Assembly: GCA_004009845.1 (NCBI GenBank)
Contig: RMBW01000041.1
Location: forward strand, 62,001-126,000
Length of the DNA: 64,000 bases
Source: Davidsoniella eucalypti
Lineage: Eukaryota; Ascomycota; Sordariomycetes; Microascales; Ceratocystidaceae
Reading direction: 5' to 3'
Within the stretch, counting starts at the first letter, position 1; every line of letters begins with the position of its first letter. The position numbers were made by a program, and so were the translations under genes. The notes under the pieces were generated by a model. The model did no database searches and had not been told where the DNA came from. It saw only the letters and a list, made by a program, of their open reading frames with translations. Of this stretch, positions 24,218-33,427 are shown piece by piece.

Positions 24218-24690
24218 TTTAGCTGAATCAGGAAGCGTTTTTCTGTCGCTGGGGGTTCCTGCTACTGCGCCGCTATAAACCCGGAGTTCATCCAGATTAC
24301 AGCCGGGCCGCAAGGTACAATATGTAAAGAGCAAACAACCCACACGGCAGGAGGTCGGTGTAGTACAGAGAGAATTACACTATCGTCTGTTTAGGCTAGT
24401 TGTTTGAGATGGCACTTGACTTTGATGATATTTGGGGTTTGATTGTTTCTAGAAGCTTTAGAGCTCTGGTGCATACTTATAGTTCGTGGACAAATAGAAT
24501 CCCACGAATGTCGCACTAATAGTAAGTTGTCACTTTTCTCTCCAAAAAGAAGTCTCGAGATATACGTAATCAAGTACGAGACTTCTCACTATCAAATCAA
24601 TTTGTCTTGCGCGATAAAAATCTCCTGAATAGGAAGTCATGATACGGGTCTTAGTCATTATAACCCTAAATTAACAATCAATTAACAGAC

Positions 24691-24864
24691 TCCAATAGAA
24701 AACACAACCTTCCCTCCTACAGACATTTCCGGCTCTTCTTTTGTTGTGCTTTGCACTTCATTTGATCATGCCACGACAAACCTGTGATAGCTTCTCCTTG
24801 AGTCGCTCCCTCACAATGAAAACACTTTGGGTTTCCACTGTATTTTCCAATAGAAAACACAACC
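24691..24864. repeat. 19-bp perfect direct repeat pair
   Basis: tccaatagaaaacacaacc occurs at 24691-24709 and again at 24846-24864, bracketing 136 bp. It may be a target-site duplication around a small insertion. The minus strand of the interval encodes a Cys/His-containing peptide (KCFHCEG...WHDQMKCK...RKCL) that ends in a stop near 24717; I do not recognise it. Confidence 0.5.
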
Positions 24865-24942
24865 CTGATCACCGACAACCGGTATCTTAGACCAATTAAC
24901 ACGTAGTAGTGCTTTCATGTGACAATTTTCTTTACACGATCT

Positions 24943-25181
24943 TAATGGAAACATTCGGATCAAATACCATAAACAACTCTTTCTCCCTCAAGCTTCCAAT
25001 GGAAGGCAAGGTGCCAGAGGCCCCTTCCCTCCCGGCGCGAGTCGTAGATGCCCTCGATCGGCTTCGACGCGATCGGGAGGAAGACGCGACGACCGCCGCA
25101 AAGGTCTACGCGCTTGTCGGAAATATGTCGAACTCGCAGTGGTTAGCGGAAGATCGCTTGCTACCTCTAAGGTATGTCTAG
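24943..25181 (+). pseudogene. Unassigned open frame at the 5' end of the LINE mosaic
   Basis: A frame open from about 24943 to the TAG at 25179-25181 encodes a basic, Arg/Asp-rich peptide containing VVDALDRLRRDREEDATTAA. It lies immediately inside the left target-site duplication, where an ORF1 (gag) start would be expected. No domain is recognised and the frame stops after about 80 codons. It may be an ORF1 remnant or unrelated host sequence. Confidence 0.3.
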
Positions 25182-25557
25182 GGCTCCTGGACAAGAACTA
25201 CATCAAAGCGGCCTGTGGAGGCCACCTGCAACAACTGATGGTGCGCACTATTCGCTCGTCCTACATTTGCCTGAAGCACACGTAAGAGGGGCGTAACCGC
25301 TCGGTGATAGTTGGAAGGTCGTCTATTCATGAGACGGTACTTGATCGCTATCTATCTCCATCTCGGCAAGGGGAGCGAAAGAGTTCGAGGAACTCGCATT
25401 GGCAGTACCCTAATCTAATCTGAACCTGATCTAGTATCATCTCGTAAAGCCCTTCAGACTTCAGATAGGTCTCAAATCCTAACAAACCCATGATACATAA
25501 ATCAATATATAATAAACAAACATTTTGCCGTAATATCAGTACTTAAACATTTTGGTG
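25182..25557. other. Non-coding stretch inside the LINE mosaic
   Basis: 376 bp between the unassigned frame and the FunK1 fragment. It becomes AT-rich towards 25557, as expected for the 3' side of the minus-strand FunK1 piece. Nothing else recognised. Confidence 0.4.
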
Positions 25558-25971
25558 CTATTCTAGGGTTCTAATAATACTGCTGTAGGCCTCTAGAATG
25601 GGGATGTAGAGCTGGTCAGGATTGCCCTCTGGTGTTCCAAGTATGAAGGCTGCTGTATCCCCAAACAAGATTGATCTGATGGTTAGGCATAAATGTTTCA
25701 CAACACCTAATGGCTCTGGGAACTCATCCATTATACGATTGAGTTCAAATATAGTCATACCCGCCAACTTGGCATGAGCAATGTCATCCAGGCTTCCAAC
25801 CTCCCACCTTCGAAGATTATCCGTATCTTTCTTCTGTTTGATATCACCAAACCTATTGTACCATGATTGGCGTGCACACATCCAAATCAAAACATAAAAG
25901 AATGACTCTAGGTCATGGCGACACATTCGGATACAGTGGGAGGAAGGGTGGTGTTGGGGTTGGCGTCGCAT
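25558..25971 (-). pseudogene. FunK1-type protein kinase, C-terminal fragment
   Basis: 137 codons open on the minus strand, starting inside the kinase domain. CRHDLESFFYVLIWMCARQ is the strongly conserved RHDLESFFYVL motif of the fungal FunK1 kinase family, followed by a Trp-rich loop and the C-lobe end (GDTAAFILGTPEGNPDQLYI). The ATP-binding lobe, the catalytic HRD and the DFG are absent, so it cannot be an active kinase. Upstream on the minus strand it runs into low-complexity Pro/Gly-rich sequence of the gag piece. It sits between LINE segments inside the 14-bp target-site duplication, so it was carried in, inserted later or captured by rearrangement. Confidence 0.75.
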
Positions 25972-26044
25972 GTCATTTCCATGGCTACCTCCCGGGGGGG
26001 TGTAGGAGCGGGGTCATTGGTGGTGGACTCATCTACGTCCATGG

Positions 26045-26626
26045 TCATTGGTTCGGCTGGGGGCCCGGGGGCCCGGGGGAGGCGGGCACCGGTTTTTGGG
26101 TGAAGTTGGCCCGGATCTTCTTCACAGTCTCAGTCGGGAGAAAGTGTACAGTGCCGTTCTTGACAGAAGGGCGAACTGGGCAGCTTAGATACTTTGAAAC
26201 ATGTGGGCCAAGGCAGTTTACGCAGGTGCCTGGCCTCGGGCAGGGAGTTGTGTTCTGCCGCAGTTAGGGCATAATTCCTTTCTAGGGCAGCCTTTTGTTC
26301 GGTGGAACCCGAAGCAGGCGTCACACTGGTGGACTTGTTCATGGTGCCTGGCTTTGGCCGCCGGAGCACTGGACCCGAAGAGTATCAGGGAGTTTTTTAG
26401 TGGTCTCTCTAGTGAGAATACCACCGAGAGAGTTGTTGTTGTGTCAACAGTTGTGTCGGGGCAAGGCCACGCGAGTGGCCTTCACACCTAGCTGGCTTTC
26501 GATCTCTTCCTGGATCTTTGGAAGAGTCACCAGGCTGACCTGACCAACAATGTTCCTGATGTTCTTGGGGCTCCCTGCATTTATGTATAGACGATTGCAA
26601 AAGTATATGTATCTATATATACACAT
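26045..26626 (-). pseudogene. LINE gag (ORF1) fragment with zinc knuckles, inverted
   Basis: Minus-strand translation across frameshifts gives AGSPKNIRNIVGQVSLVTLP, EEIESQLGVKATRVALPRHN, then the knuckle CDACFGFHRTKGC (CX2CX3HX4C), CPNCGRTQ, and in another frame CVNCLGPHVSKYLSC followed by CPVRP and a Pro-rich tail ending near 26045. This arrangement of several CCHC knuckles is typical of ORF1 of Tad/I-type LINEs. At least two frameshifts and an in-frame stop (after RHNC) make it non-functional. Its orientation is opposite to the RNase H piece to its right. Confidence 0.75.
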
Positions 26627-26699
26627 TTGTACTTACATATGTGCATACTTTGTCATAGCTGTATTCAGAACAACATGTACATACAGAGTACAGGGTATA

Positions 26700-27320
26700 A
26701 GTTCTGTCGTAGGATCAGGGTGCAGATCTTGCGGGTGACCCCGGCAGACCGGGCCGAGTCCGAGTTCTTTAGTGCCCTGGGTACATTGGAATTGAGGGAA
26801 ATGAACAAGCTGATATCCTCGCTAAAGAAGCCTGCCTTCACGCGCTCGACTATCCGAAGGCGTCGCTTGCAGGTGCCAAGAGAGCCGCCAAACGACGGTT
26901 CCAGCTAAAAGCCGCCGAATGGTGGCAGAGAGTAGCTCCACCACTTTATAGGGAACTGGAGATTCCATGGCCTAAGGGCCCTCCCGATGAGCTCCGTCTT
27001 AACAGACGACATCTCGGGTTCTTACTTCAGTGTCGAACTAAACATGGCGACTTCAAGGCCTATCACGAAAAGTTCCAACACACTACATGTCTCATGTGCC
27101 TGTGGGCTCCCAAAGAGCCCCATCCATCCCATAAGGTGCCCTATAGCCCGGCAAGATATTCCTGCTCGAGTCGCAACCGCAGCCTCGGAACTGTTCTTGG
27201 GACTCCGCAGGGCGCGCTTCGGCTCTCAACTTTCCTCCGAAAGACACAATTTCTTGAAGACTTGTGCCCTCCTCGGCCTCGTTTAGGTGGGACTCCGCTG
27301 CACCGTTCATTATCTATAGT
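26700..27320 (+). pseudogene. LINE ORF2 3' end: RNase H-like and C-terminal zinc motif remnants
   Basis: From 26779 a plus frame reads GYIGIEGNEQADILAKEA, the conserved GNExAD-LAK element of LINE RNase H domains. It is followed by AKRRFQLKAAEWWQ, a region with LNRRHLGFLLQCRTKHGDF, and YHEKFQHTT. A shift of frame then gives CACGLPKSPIHPIRCPIAR, the Cys/His motif found at the C-terminus of Tad-like ORF2 proteins. The reverse transcriptase domain is missing upstream. The 3' UTR continues to the AT-rich tail before the right target-site duplication at 27523. Confidence 0.78.
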
Positions 27321-27536
27321 GTTACACTGTAATAGTGACCCTAGTCACACCCCCTAGTGATGGTTTCCTCTATAACCACTAGGGTTATACAGGGTTCCAC
27401 CACACCCTAGAAGCTAGATACGGCAAGTAGTTAGTAGATAGACAACATAAAGACGTAAAACGATAAATAAATAAATAAATAGTAGATAGACACCCCGCTC
27501 GTTAATAATAACAAATACAAAATGCTTTCATGTGAC

Positions 27537-28113
27537 CATCCGAACCGCCCTTTTATTCGTAGGCTGCTCGACTATGATGCTTGAAACGTGTGCTACGTGT
27601 TCTTGAACCTGCTTCGACAAAAAATTATTGGGCTTTGAGGTCGCCCATGTCAATATAGATGCCAGTATAATTCTCCATATCATATCTGCAGTGTGGAGAC
27701 TGCTTGCTATCTTGCATCTTCCTACCATCGCCGAATTTTGCATAACATGGAGTTACCGTACTCGCTTTGATAACAACAGCAACGAGCTGTCTTTTTTTGG
27801 GGCTGTTGCTGTGCATAGAATGCATATATCAAAGGAGGCGGATTCTTTCGTGGTAGTAGCCTTGTGAGCTTTGACGCCGCACAAATCGTGATTCTTTTGT
27901 TTTCCGAGGCCATTTTTTTCTCGCTGTTGGTTCTTTGAATAGCTATCACGATCTTTGAAATGTGAGCTTCATCAGAGAATCAGAGAAAAACCGGTGAGCA
28001 TCATCACTCCTTGGATACAATGCACCCACTAACACAGCAACTTTAGCTTTTCTCATATATATGATAAGCCATAACCCTATTTCTAGGATCGTCATAACCG
28101 TGCGCCCCTTTCT
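27537..28113. other. 577-bp intergenic spacer
   Basis: Between the LINE relic and the DUF202 gene; it should hold the promoter of the latter. Frames of up to 79 codons are open on both strands, but none is recognised. Confidence 0.45.
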
Positions 28114-29197
28114 ATGCCGTCCACCGTCACTAGCACCGTCATTACGACGGCCATTACCTCCGGCGCTAGCATAACGTCTCCGCGCCGGCCGGGCGTTCTC
28201 TCCAAATCCGCGAGCTCCGGTGGTCTATCTTCGCGATATCGCAACAGCGAACAACATGTCAGCTCGTCACAAGCGCCTGTCGAATGGGTCGAGCTACAAG
28301 AAGCACCGCTAGAATGTATCCCAACAGCCTCAGAGTCAGGGACTCTCAGCAGGCAGTCGACCGTAGTGGGCTGTGGTCAATCTTTGAGACCGGTCAGCTC
28401 TATCCCTCAAGGGACAGATTTTTGGGCTACGCTGCTACGCTACTGGAAGACGCATATCAGTATCTCTGTTGATATCCGTGATTCACGAGATCATCTTGGT
28501 GAGTTCACTATCCCTTACTTCTCATCCCCAGAACTTGAAGTGACGATGTGGCTAGGGTAAAGTAAAATGTCCTTTTCCCATGACTGCCACTTCACATCCT
28601 CGATGGCCTCCCGTAGAACATGCTCATGTGCTTGTATCACCATGACCTACGAAAGGACAGCTTGCCACCCTTACCTGTACCTGTCAATAAGTTCTTCATA
28701 CAGACTCGGGTATGGCATTCCCTTTTCTTTGGCTGTGAAATTTCAAACATCCAGTCACCCTACTCATCCAGTGCACTTTGTACTCACTTCTTTTTATACG
28801 CGCGTCTTCGGCCCGAGCTCATGAGTTGTTATATGGTAACTAAAACAAACACTAACGATACCGATATCCTGCTACGTTACTAGCTGTCGAAAGAACATTC
28901 CTGGCCTATCTTAGAACCTCTTCTATCGGGGCAGTGAGTGGGACAATAGTTTCACAACTCTTTGTGCTCGACGCAGGGGATAACACAGGCTTTACATTCA
29001 GTACAGTTGGCCAACCTTTGGCAAGTGTGTGTTACGCCTTTTCCATTCTGACCATAGTGCTAGGAGTATACAGAGTCTGGAAGCTACAAGATTCAATAAT
29101 ACATGGAAAAGCACTAGCCCAAGGCCCTGAGCCTATAGCCATTTTTCTCCTTGCTGTACTCGTATGTATATTGCTAGACTCGTCACACATCATTTGA
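28114..29197 (+). CDS. DUF202 (YidH-like) small membrane protein
   Basis: Exons 28114-28498 and 28884-29197; the split Ala codon restores the family motif DHLAVERTFLAYLRTS exactly at the join. 232 residues. The first 120 are Ser/Thr-rich and poorly conserved, with VEWVELQEA as in related fungal proteins. Then come three membrane segments: after LRTS (SGTIVSQLFVLD), around GQPLASVCYAFSILTIVLGV, and the C-terminal AIFLLAVLVCILL. DUF202 is also the membrane part of the vacuolar VTC polyphosphate complex, but this stand-alone protein has no SPX or VTC domain, so its role is unknown. The intron is 385 nt, far longer than others nearby. Confidence 0.82.
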
Positions 29198-30046
29198 ATT
29201 ATCTAACCCAGCCAAGTTGATGCTTTGCTTTCTCGGCATTATCATTGCTTTAGATATCATCGTCAAGGACTAAATGTGTGCCAAGAGCTCCAAGTCTCTT
29301 GTGTTCAGTCTAAGAAACGCCGAGTTTATCGTCATTCAAACAATTCAGATAATGATAATCCAAACTCGGGTTGCTGAAAATTTTTCGGGTGCGCAAGATT
29401 GAATGCATTATCTCTGGCTATCGCTATCAAAATCTTGTGTCGTTATCCTTACAACTACTACCACATCCCACCACCATCGTAAAAGACAGCCGATTAGGCT
29501 ATTCCACACCAAGTTGTGGTCCCCCCAAAGCCTAGTCACATGGACTCGTGCATCTTCTAATTGCACAAAGTGGTTGGCATATGAGCCACACACATTAGGC
29601 TAAGTTAGAATGACTTGCATATAATCACAATACCCCGATAGTAACGGCATAGGAGGTGCACTGATCTAGGCGCAAAAGTACAATCTATTGCTAAACTCCA
29701 ATATATCCAGAAACGATAGATGCTATAAGTACATACTTCTTTGTGCTTCTGAAACACAACCTGTCGATCAGCTAGCTACTTCCATTGTGTCTAATAGGTT
29801 CTAGCCTAGCCTCTTTCCGTGGTCTTCTTTCTGCGGAGCGGCGTGAGACGGGGTGGATCGCCAAAACTCGTAAATCTGATACAAAAACTTATAGAAATTG
29901 GATGTCCTGGTATATATACTCTGCAATCATAATATCTATTTTTGGCTGACTTACTGTTTCTTCAACTTTCTGAATTTATAAGTAAACTATTCATACCAAG
30001 TTCTATGGAGTATCTTCATAGCTCTATAGCTCCATAAGAATAAATG

Positions 30047-30077
<31 letters not shown>

Positions 30078-30534
30078 GTTCTATGGAGTCTATTTGATGA
30101 CTTGAGCCAAAAACAGAGCTGTAGAGTAACGGTTTGCAGATACCATGTTACCAACCAAGGTCCATTTGTTGGCTTATATTTGCAGCTCAAGATCTTGATC
30201 CACAATCTTGCAAACTCCATGAGATTGTAGGAACATTTGCTTGCTTCTATCTTGTCTGACTTCCCCATCTAACATTTTTGCAGCTATAAATTATACTCAA
30301 CTATCAGTATTTATCAGTTAACTATCTAGTTTTGAAGGATGATAATTGATAATAAAGGCAAGGATCCCTGATCATTTTCTATATTTTTACACTTCGTATG
30401 ACACCTCGTACTACAATTTCTATACTAACCCTTTATATTTGTAGTACTCACTCTTGAGTTCTAGAATTTGCTACTTCTTAGCCTTTTCCTGGGGTTTTTT
30501 TTTCTCCATTCCTGGCTGCACTAACTACTAGGCT
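29198..30534. other. 1.3-kb intergenic region
   Basis: Holds the 3' end of the DUF202 gene and the poly(A) retroposition at 29998-30089. No gene is supported. Confidence 0.5.
29998..30089 (+). mobile_element. Tiny poly(A)-tailed retroposed fragment with target-site duplication
   Basis: gttctatggagt occurs at 30000-30011 (preceded by aa) and again at 30078-30089 after a run of 27 A at 30051-30077. The 39 bp between the left repeat and the A run contains aataaa followed by tgaatt and then the A tract, as at the 3' end of a polyadenylated transcript. This is the signature of target-primed reverse transcription of an mRNA or poly(A) element, strongly 5'-truncated. Confidence 0.8.
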
Positions 30535-30668
30535 GATGACGTAATAAATTGATATAAAGGTTATAAAGTAGATAATGTTAGCACCTTTCAACTTTCTTCC
30601 TACACTTCTACAAATACTATCAAACACTACTATACCAAACACTACGAATTTCATCGCCACCGCTCACC
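30535..30668 (+). promoter_or_regulatory. Conserved family promoter block, copy C
   Basis: TGACGTAA at 30537-30544, then the shared ataaattgatataaa, the pyrimidine leader and repeated aaacactac (here aaatactat/aaacactac). The CACGTG found in copies B, D and E is missing; homology begins just upstream of TGACGTAA. Confidence 0.45.
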
Positions 30669-31627
30669 ATGGCACCGGATATGCCACACGAATTACCAAA
30701 GCCATCAACTTCTGCTACGTCTATGTCCATATCGCCGAAAACTTCAAATTTGTCCATCCCGAATATCATCACAGACCCGACTGTCAAATTCCAATCCACC
30801 AGCAAGTTATTGGATGAACTTGACAGAATTACAGGTGATTTTCTCATTGTTACAGGTAAGATGATTCATTTACATATATATATGTGAACTTGTACTAATC
30901 CATCTCACTATTAGATGTCTTGCCACATCAGTTTTCTGCAATTGAGAAGGCCAGAGATGCTCGTGGCAGGCATTGGCGGTTCCATTACCGTGCAGAGCCC
31001 AAGACACTATTCATATCAATTCCAATTCTTGTACATGAGGCATGCCATGCGAGTCTCTTTCTTGAAATCTCATACAAAATAAGTGATATGGGCTTGCGCC
31101 ATCATTGGAGGCCATTGGCTTCTACAACATTTTCTAGAGAATATGGTACTGGTGGTGATAGCGGAGAGGGTGATTCAAGTGGTGGTCCAATGCTACAAGG
31201 CCGAAGATGGCCTACTCTCATGATTGAAGCTGGCTATTCCCAGTCGCTGAGCCAGCTCAGAAGAAAAATGAGGTGGTGGTTTGACAAGTCAAGTCATCAG
31301 ATCAAAATTGTTCTTCTTTCAAAGTTTGACCCTCAGTCTCAGACCATTGTCATAGAAAGGTGGGAAGAGGAAGTGAGCCAACCCCGGCCTGGTGCTACTG
31401 CAACCAGAGCTTCAAGCTACATGGAGCCAGCACTCCAGCAAACCATCTCTATCACTAGAGGTGCGGATAGAGCTCCTACATCATACAATGTAACTAATGG
31501 CGGATTATTGTTGAAGTTCAAGCTACTCTTCTTGAGAGATGCTGGTCCCAATGAAACAGATATAGTTCTTGATATCCCAGGTCTACAGATGTTTGCATAT
31601 GCTGTCTGGCTTGAAGTTGAAAACTAA
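30669..31627 (+). CDS. Copy C of the multicopy PD-(D/E)XK-like family
   Basis: Exons 30669-30855 and 30915-31627 (59-nt intron at the conserved position), 299 residues. It is three residues shorter than B and D in the Ser/Pro-rich N-terminus and three shorter before RRWP, as is copy E. The variable segment reads SLFLEISYKISDMGLRHHW, clearly different from B and D but close to E. Glu of LMIEAGYSQ, the Trp-Trp helix and IKIVLLSKFD are kept. The C-terminus GLQMFAYAVWLEVEN is of the B/E type. It is the first gene of a head-to-tail array with D and E. A functional, expressed gene is plausible because frame, splice sites and promoter block are intact. Confidence 0.8.
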
Positions 31628-32049
31628 ATAGCTTGCTACTTTGTATTTACCAATACACAGGTTTATGATTCGTATACTCTCACACTTGTTGCCATAGCCT
31701 GCCTAACTAAGCGCGTATATCCCGAATGCGGGCATACTAAAAGTAAAGCTAGTTCATGTTATGAAACTAGTGGGGCCAAATGATCAAACTTAGTAATGAA
31801 TACAAGCCACTTGATTGAATCTCTGTGTTGAAATGGTATGCTAATTGAAAATTTTGTTTCCGACAATTCTTTCCTACAGCTACGCAGGATGCTCAAGGCG
31901 AAGTCCTGGTTACACTATCAAAACATGACGAATTCAAAAACTACTGTTAACAATATGCCATCACGAATTGCAAAGGCTACAGTACAAGCAAATATGGATG
32001 CGTCTATCGCCAAGTCCGTTCTTGTTTATTTGTTGCCGATGAACTCTTC
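31628..32049. other. Spacer between copies C and D
   Basis: Starts with the family 3' flank (ctttgtatttaccaatacac) and then diverges. Near 32000 it regains the cgtctatcgc-aagtccgt sequence found between A/B and D/E. The middle part (31680-31990) is unique here and not recognised. Confidence 0.4.
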
Positions 32050-32209
32050 ATATCAATCACGTGAGATTGTCTGTAATGATGACGTAATAAATTGATATAA
32101 AAGTCACAAAATTGCTAGCACCTTTCAACTTTCTTCCTACACTTCTACAAACACTACCAGACACTATTATACCCAAGGCCATAGACTTTCATCGCCATCG
32201 CTCGCCATC
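32050..32209 (+). promoter_or_regulatory. Conserved family promoter block, copy D
   Basis: CACGTG at 32058-32063 and TGACGTAA at 32080-32087, followed by the shared ataaattgatataaaagtca. A short deletion removes the taaacat present in copies B and E. Confidence 0.5.
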
Positions 32210-33185
32210 ATGGCACTGTATATGTCACACGAATCACCAAAACCAGCATCGCTATCAACTCCTGCTACGTCTATGTCCATATCGCCGACAATTTCAAATT
32301 TGTCCATCCCGAAGATCATCACAGACCCGACTGTCAAACTCCGATCCACCCGCGACTTATTCAATGAACTTGGCAGCATTACTGGGGATTTTCTGATTGT
32401 TGAAGGTGAGATACCTTGTTTGACTTTATTTTCATCTTCTTTGCTAATCCTATTTTCTTGTAGATGTTTCGCCTAATCAATTCAGTGCAATTGAGAAGGC
32501 CAGGGATGCTCGTGGCAGGCATTGGCGGTTTCATTACCGTGCCGAGCCCAAGACACTATGCATATCAGTGCCAACTGGTGTACATGAGGCATGCCACGCG
32601 AGTCTCTATCGTAATATTGACCTGAGAATGGCATTGGCAGGCTTGGGTGATTATTGGAGGCCATTGGCTTCTAAAACATTTGCTGGAGAAGATGGTACTG
32701 GTAGTGATAGTGGGGAGGGTGATTCATGTGGTGGTCCAGTGCTACTAGGCCTTGATACCCCAAGATGGCCTACTCTCATGATTGAAGCTGGCTATTCCCA
32801 GTCGCTGAGCCAGCTCAGAAGAAAAATGAGGTGGTGGTTTGACAAGTCAAATCACCAGATCAAAATTGTTCTTCTTTCAAAGTTTGACCGCCAGTCTCAG
32901 GCCATTGTCATAGAAAGGTGGGAAGAGGAAGTGAGCCAACCCCAGCTTGGTGCTACTGCAACCAGAGCTTCAAGCTACATGGAGCCAGCACTCCAGCAAA
33001 CCATCTCTATCACTAGAGGTGCGGATAGAGCTCCTACATCATACAATGTAACTAGCGGCGCATTGTTGTTGAAGTTCAAGCTACTCTTCTTGAGAGATGC
33101 TGGTCCCAATGAGGCAGATATAGTTCTTGAGATCCCACGTCTACAGATGTTTGCTTATCATGTCTGGTTTGCAGTTGAAAACTAA
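32210..33185 (+). CDS. Copy D of the multicopy PD-(D/E)XK-like family (most divergent copy)
   Basis: Exons 32210-32405 and 32464-33185 (58-nt intron with donor gtgaga instead of gtaaga), 305 residues. Exon 1 carries many replacements (SPTISN, VKLRSTRDLFNELGS, VED at the junction), and the central segment is SLYRNIDLRMALAGLGDYW. The 3' 300 bp is almost identical to the other copies, except FDRQSQAIVIE and SQPQLGAT. The C-terminus RLQMFAYHVWFAVEN shares the His with copy A. The candidate catalytic Glu and the WW helix are kept. Since A and D occupy equivalent places in the two duplicated blocks, D is the likely counterpart of A. Product function unknown, as for the other copies. Confidence 0.8.
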
Positions 33186-33287
33186 ATACCTTGCTACTTT
33201 ATATTTACCAATACATGAATTCGTCTACCGCGAAGTCCGTTCTTGTTTATTTATTAGTTTGTTTATTTGTTGATGAACTCTTCATAT

Positions 33288-33427
33288 CAATCACGTGAGA
33301 TTGTCTGTAATGATGACATAATAAATTGATATAAAAGTCACAAAATAAACATTGCTAGCACCTTTCAACTTTCTTACACTTATACAAACACTACCAAACA
33401 CTACGAATTTCATCACCACCGCTCACC
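33288..33427 (+). promoter_or_regulatory. Conserved family promoter block, copy E, with altered CRE-like site
   Basis: CACGTG at 33292-33297 is kept, but the CRE-like site reads TGACATAA at 33314-33321, one G-to-A change from the TGACGTAA of the other copies. All the rest of the block matches copy B. Confidence 0.5.

Larger units (their letters stand above)
23266..24909. other. 1.6-kb intergenic region
   Basis: Upstream region of the beta-glucosidase gene. It contains a 13-bp perfect tandem repeat (gacatagtatata, 23658-23683), a short LINE tail (24146-24217) and a 19-bp direct repeat pair (24691-24864). No convincing gene. Confidence 0.5.
24910..27536 (+). mobile_element. Degenerate Tad-like non-LTR retrotransposon (mosaic) with 14-bp target-site duplication
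   Basis: The perfect repeat tgctttcatgtgac lies at 24910-24923 and 27523-27536. Directly before the right copy the sequence reads cgttaataataacaaatac plus aaaa, which resembles the tail of the five short footprints in this window. The interior has RNase H-like and C-terminal zinc-motif remnants on the plus strand (about 26700-27290), an inverted gag zinc-knuckle piece (about 26045-26600, minus) and a FunK1 kinase fragment (25558-25971, minus). No intact reverse transcriptase is left. Orientation is set by the tail and the RNase H piece. The clade assignment (Tad1-like) is inferred from gag knuckles plus RNase H plus the terminal CCHC-like motif. Confidence 0.75.

Noticed and set aside
27300..27420. 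Interstitial AACCCTA/TAGGGTT-like motifs as telomere remnants
   Set aside because: Only single or imperfect units scattered through the window, with no tandem array, so not a telomere. Only the paired arms at 48517-48592 are reported.
28284..28472. 62-codon plus frame containing WSIFETGQLYPSRDRFLGY
   Set aside because: Overlaps exon 1 of the DUF202 gene in another frame; the DUF202 frame is supported by the exact splice join.
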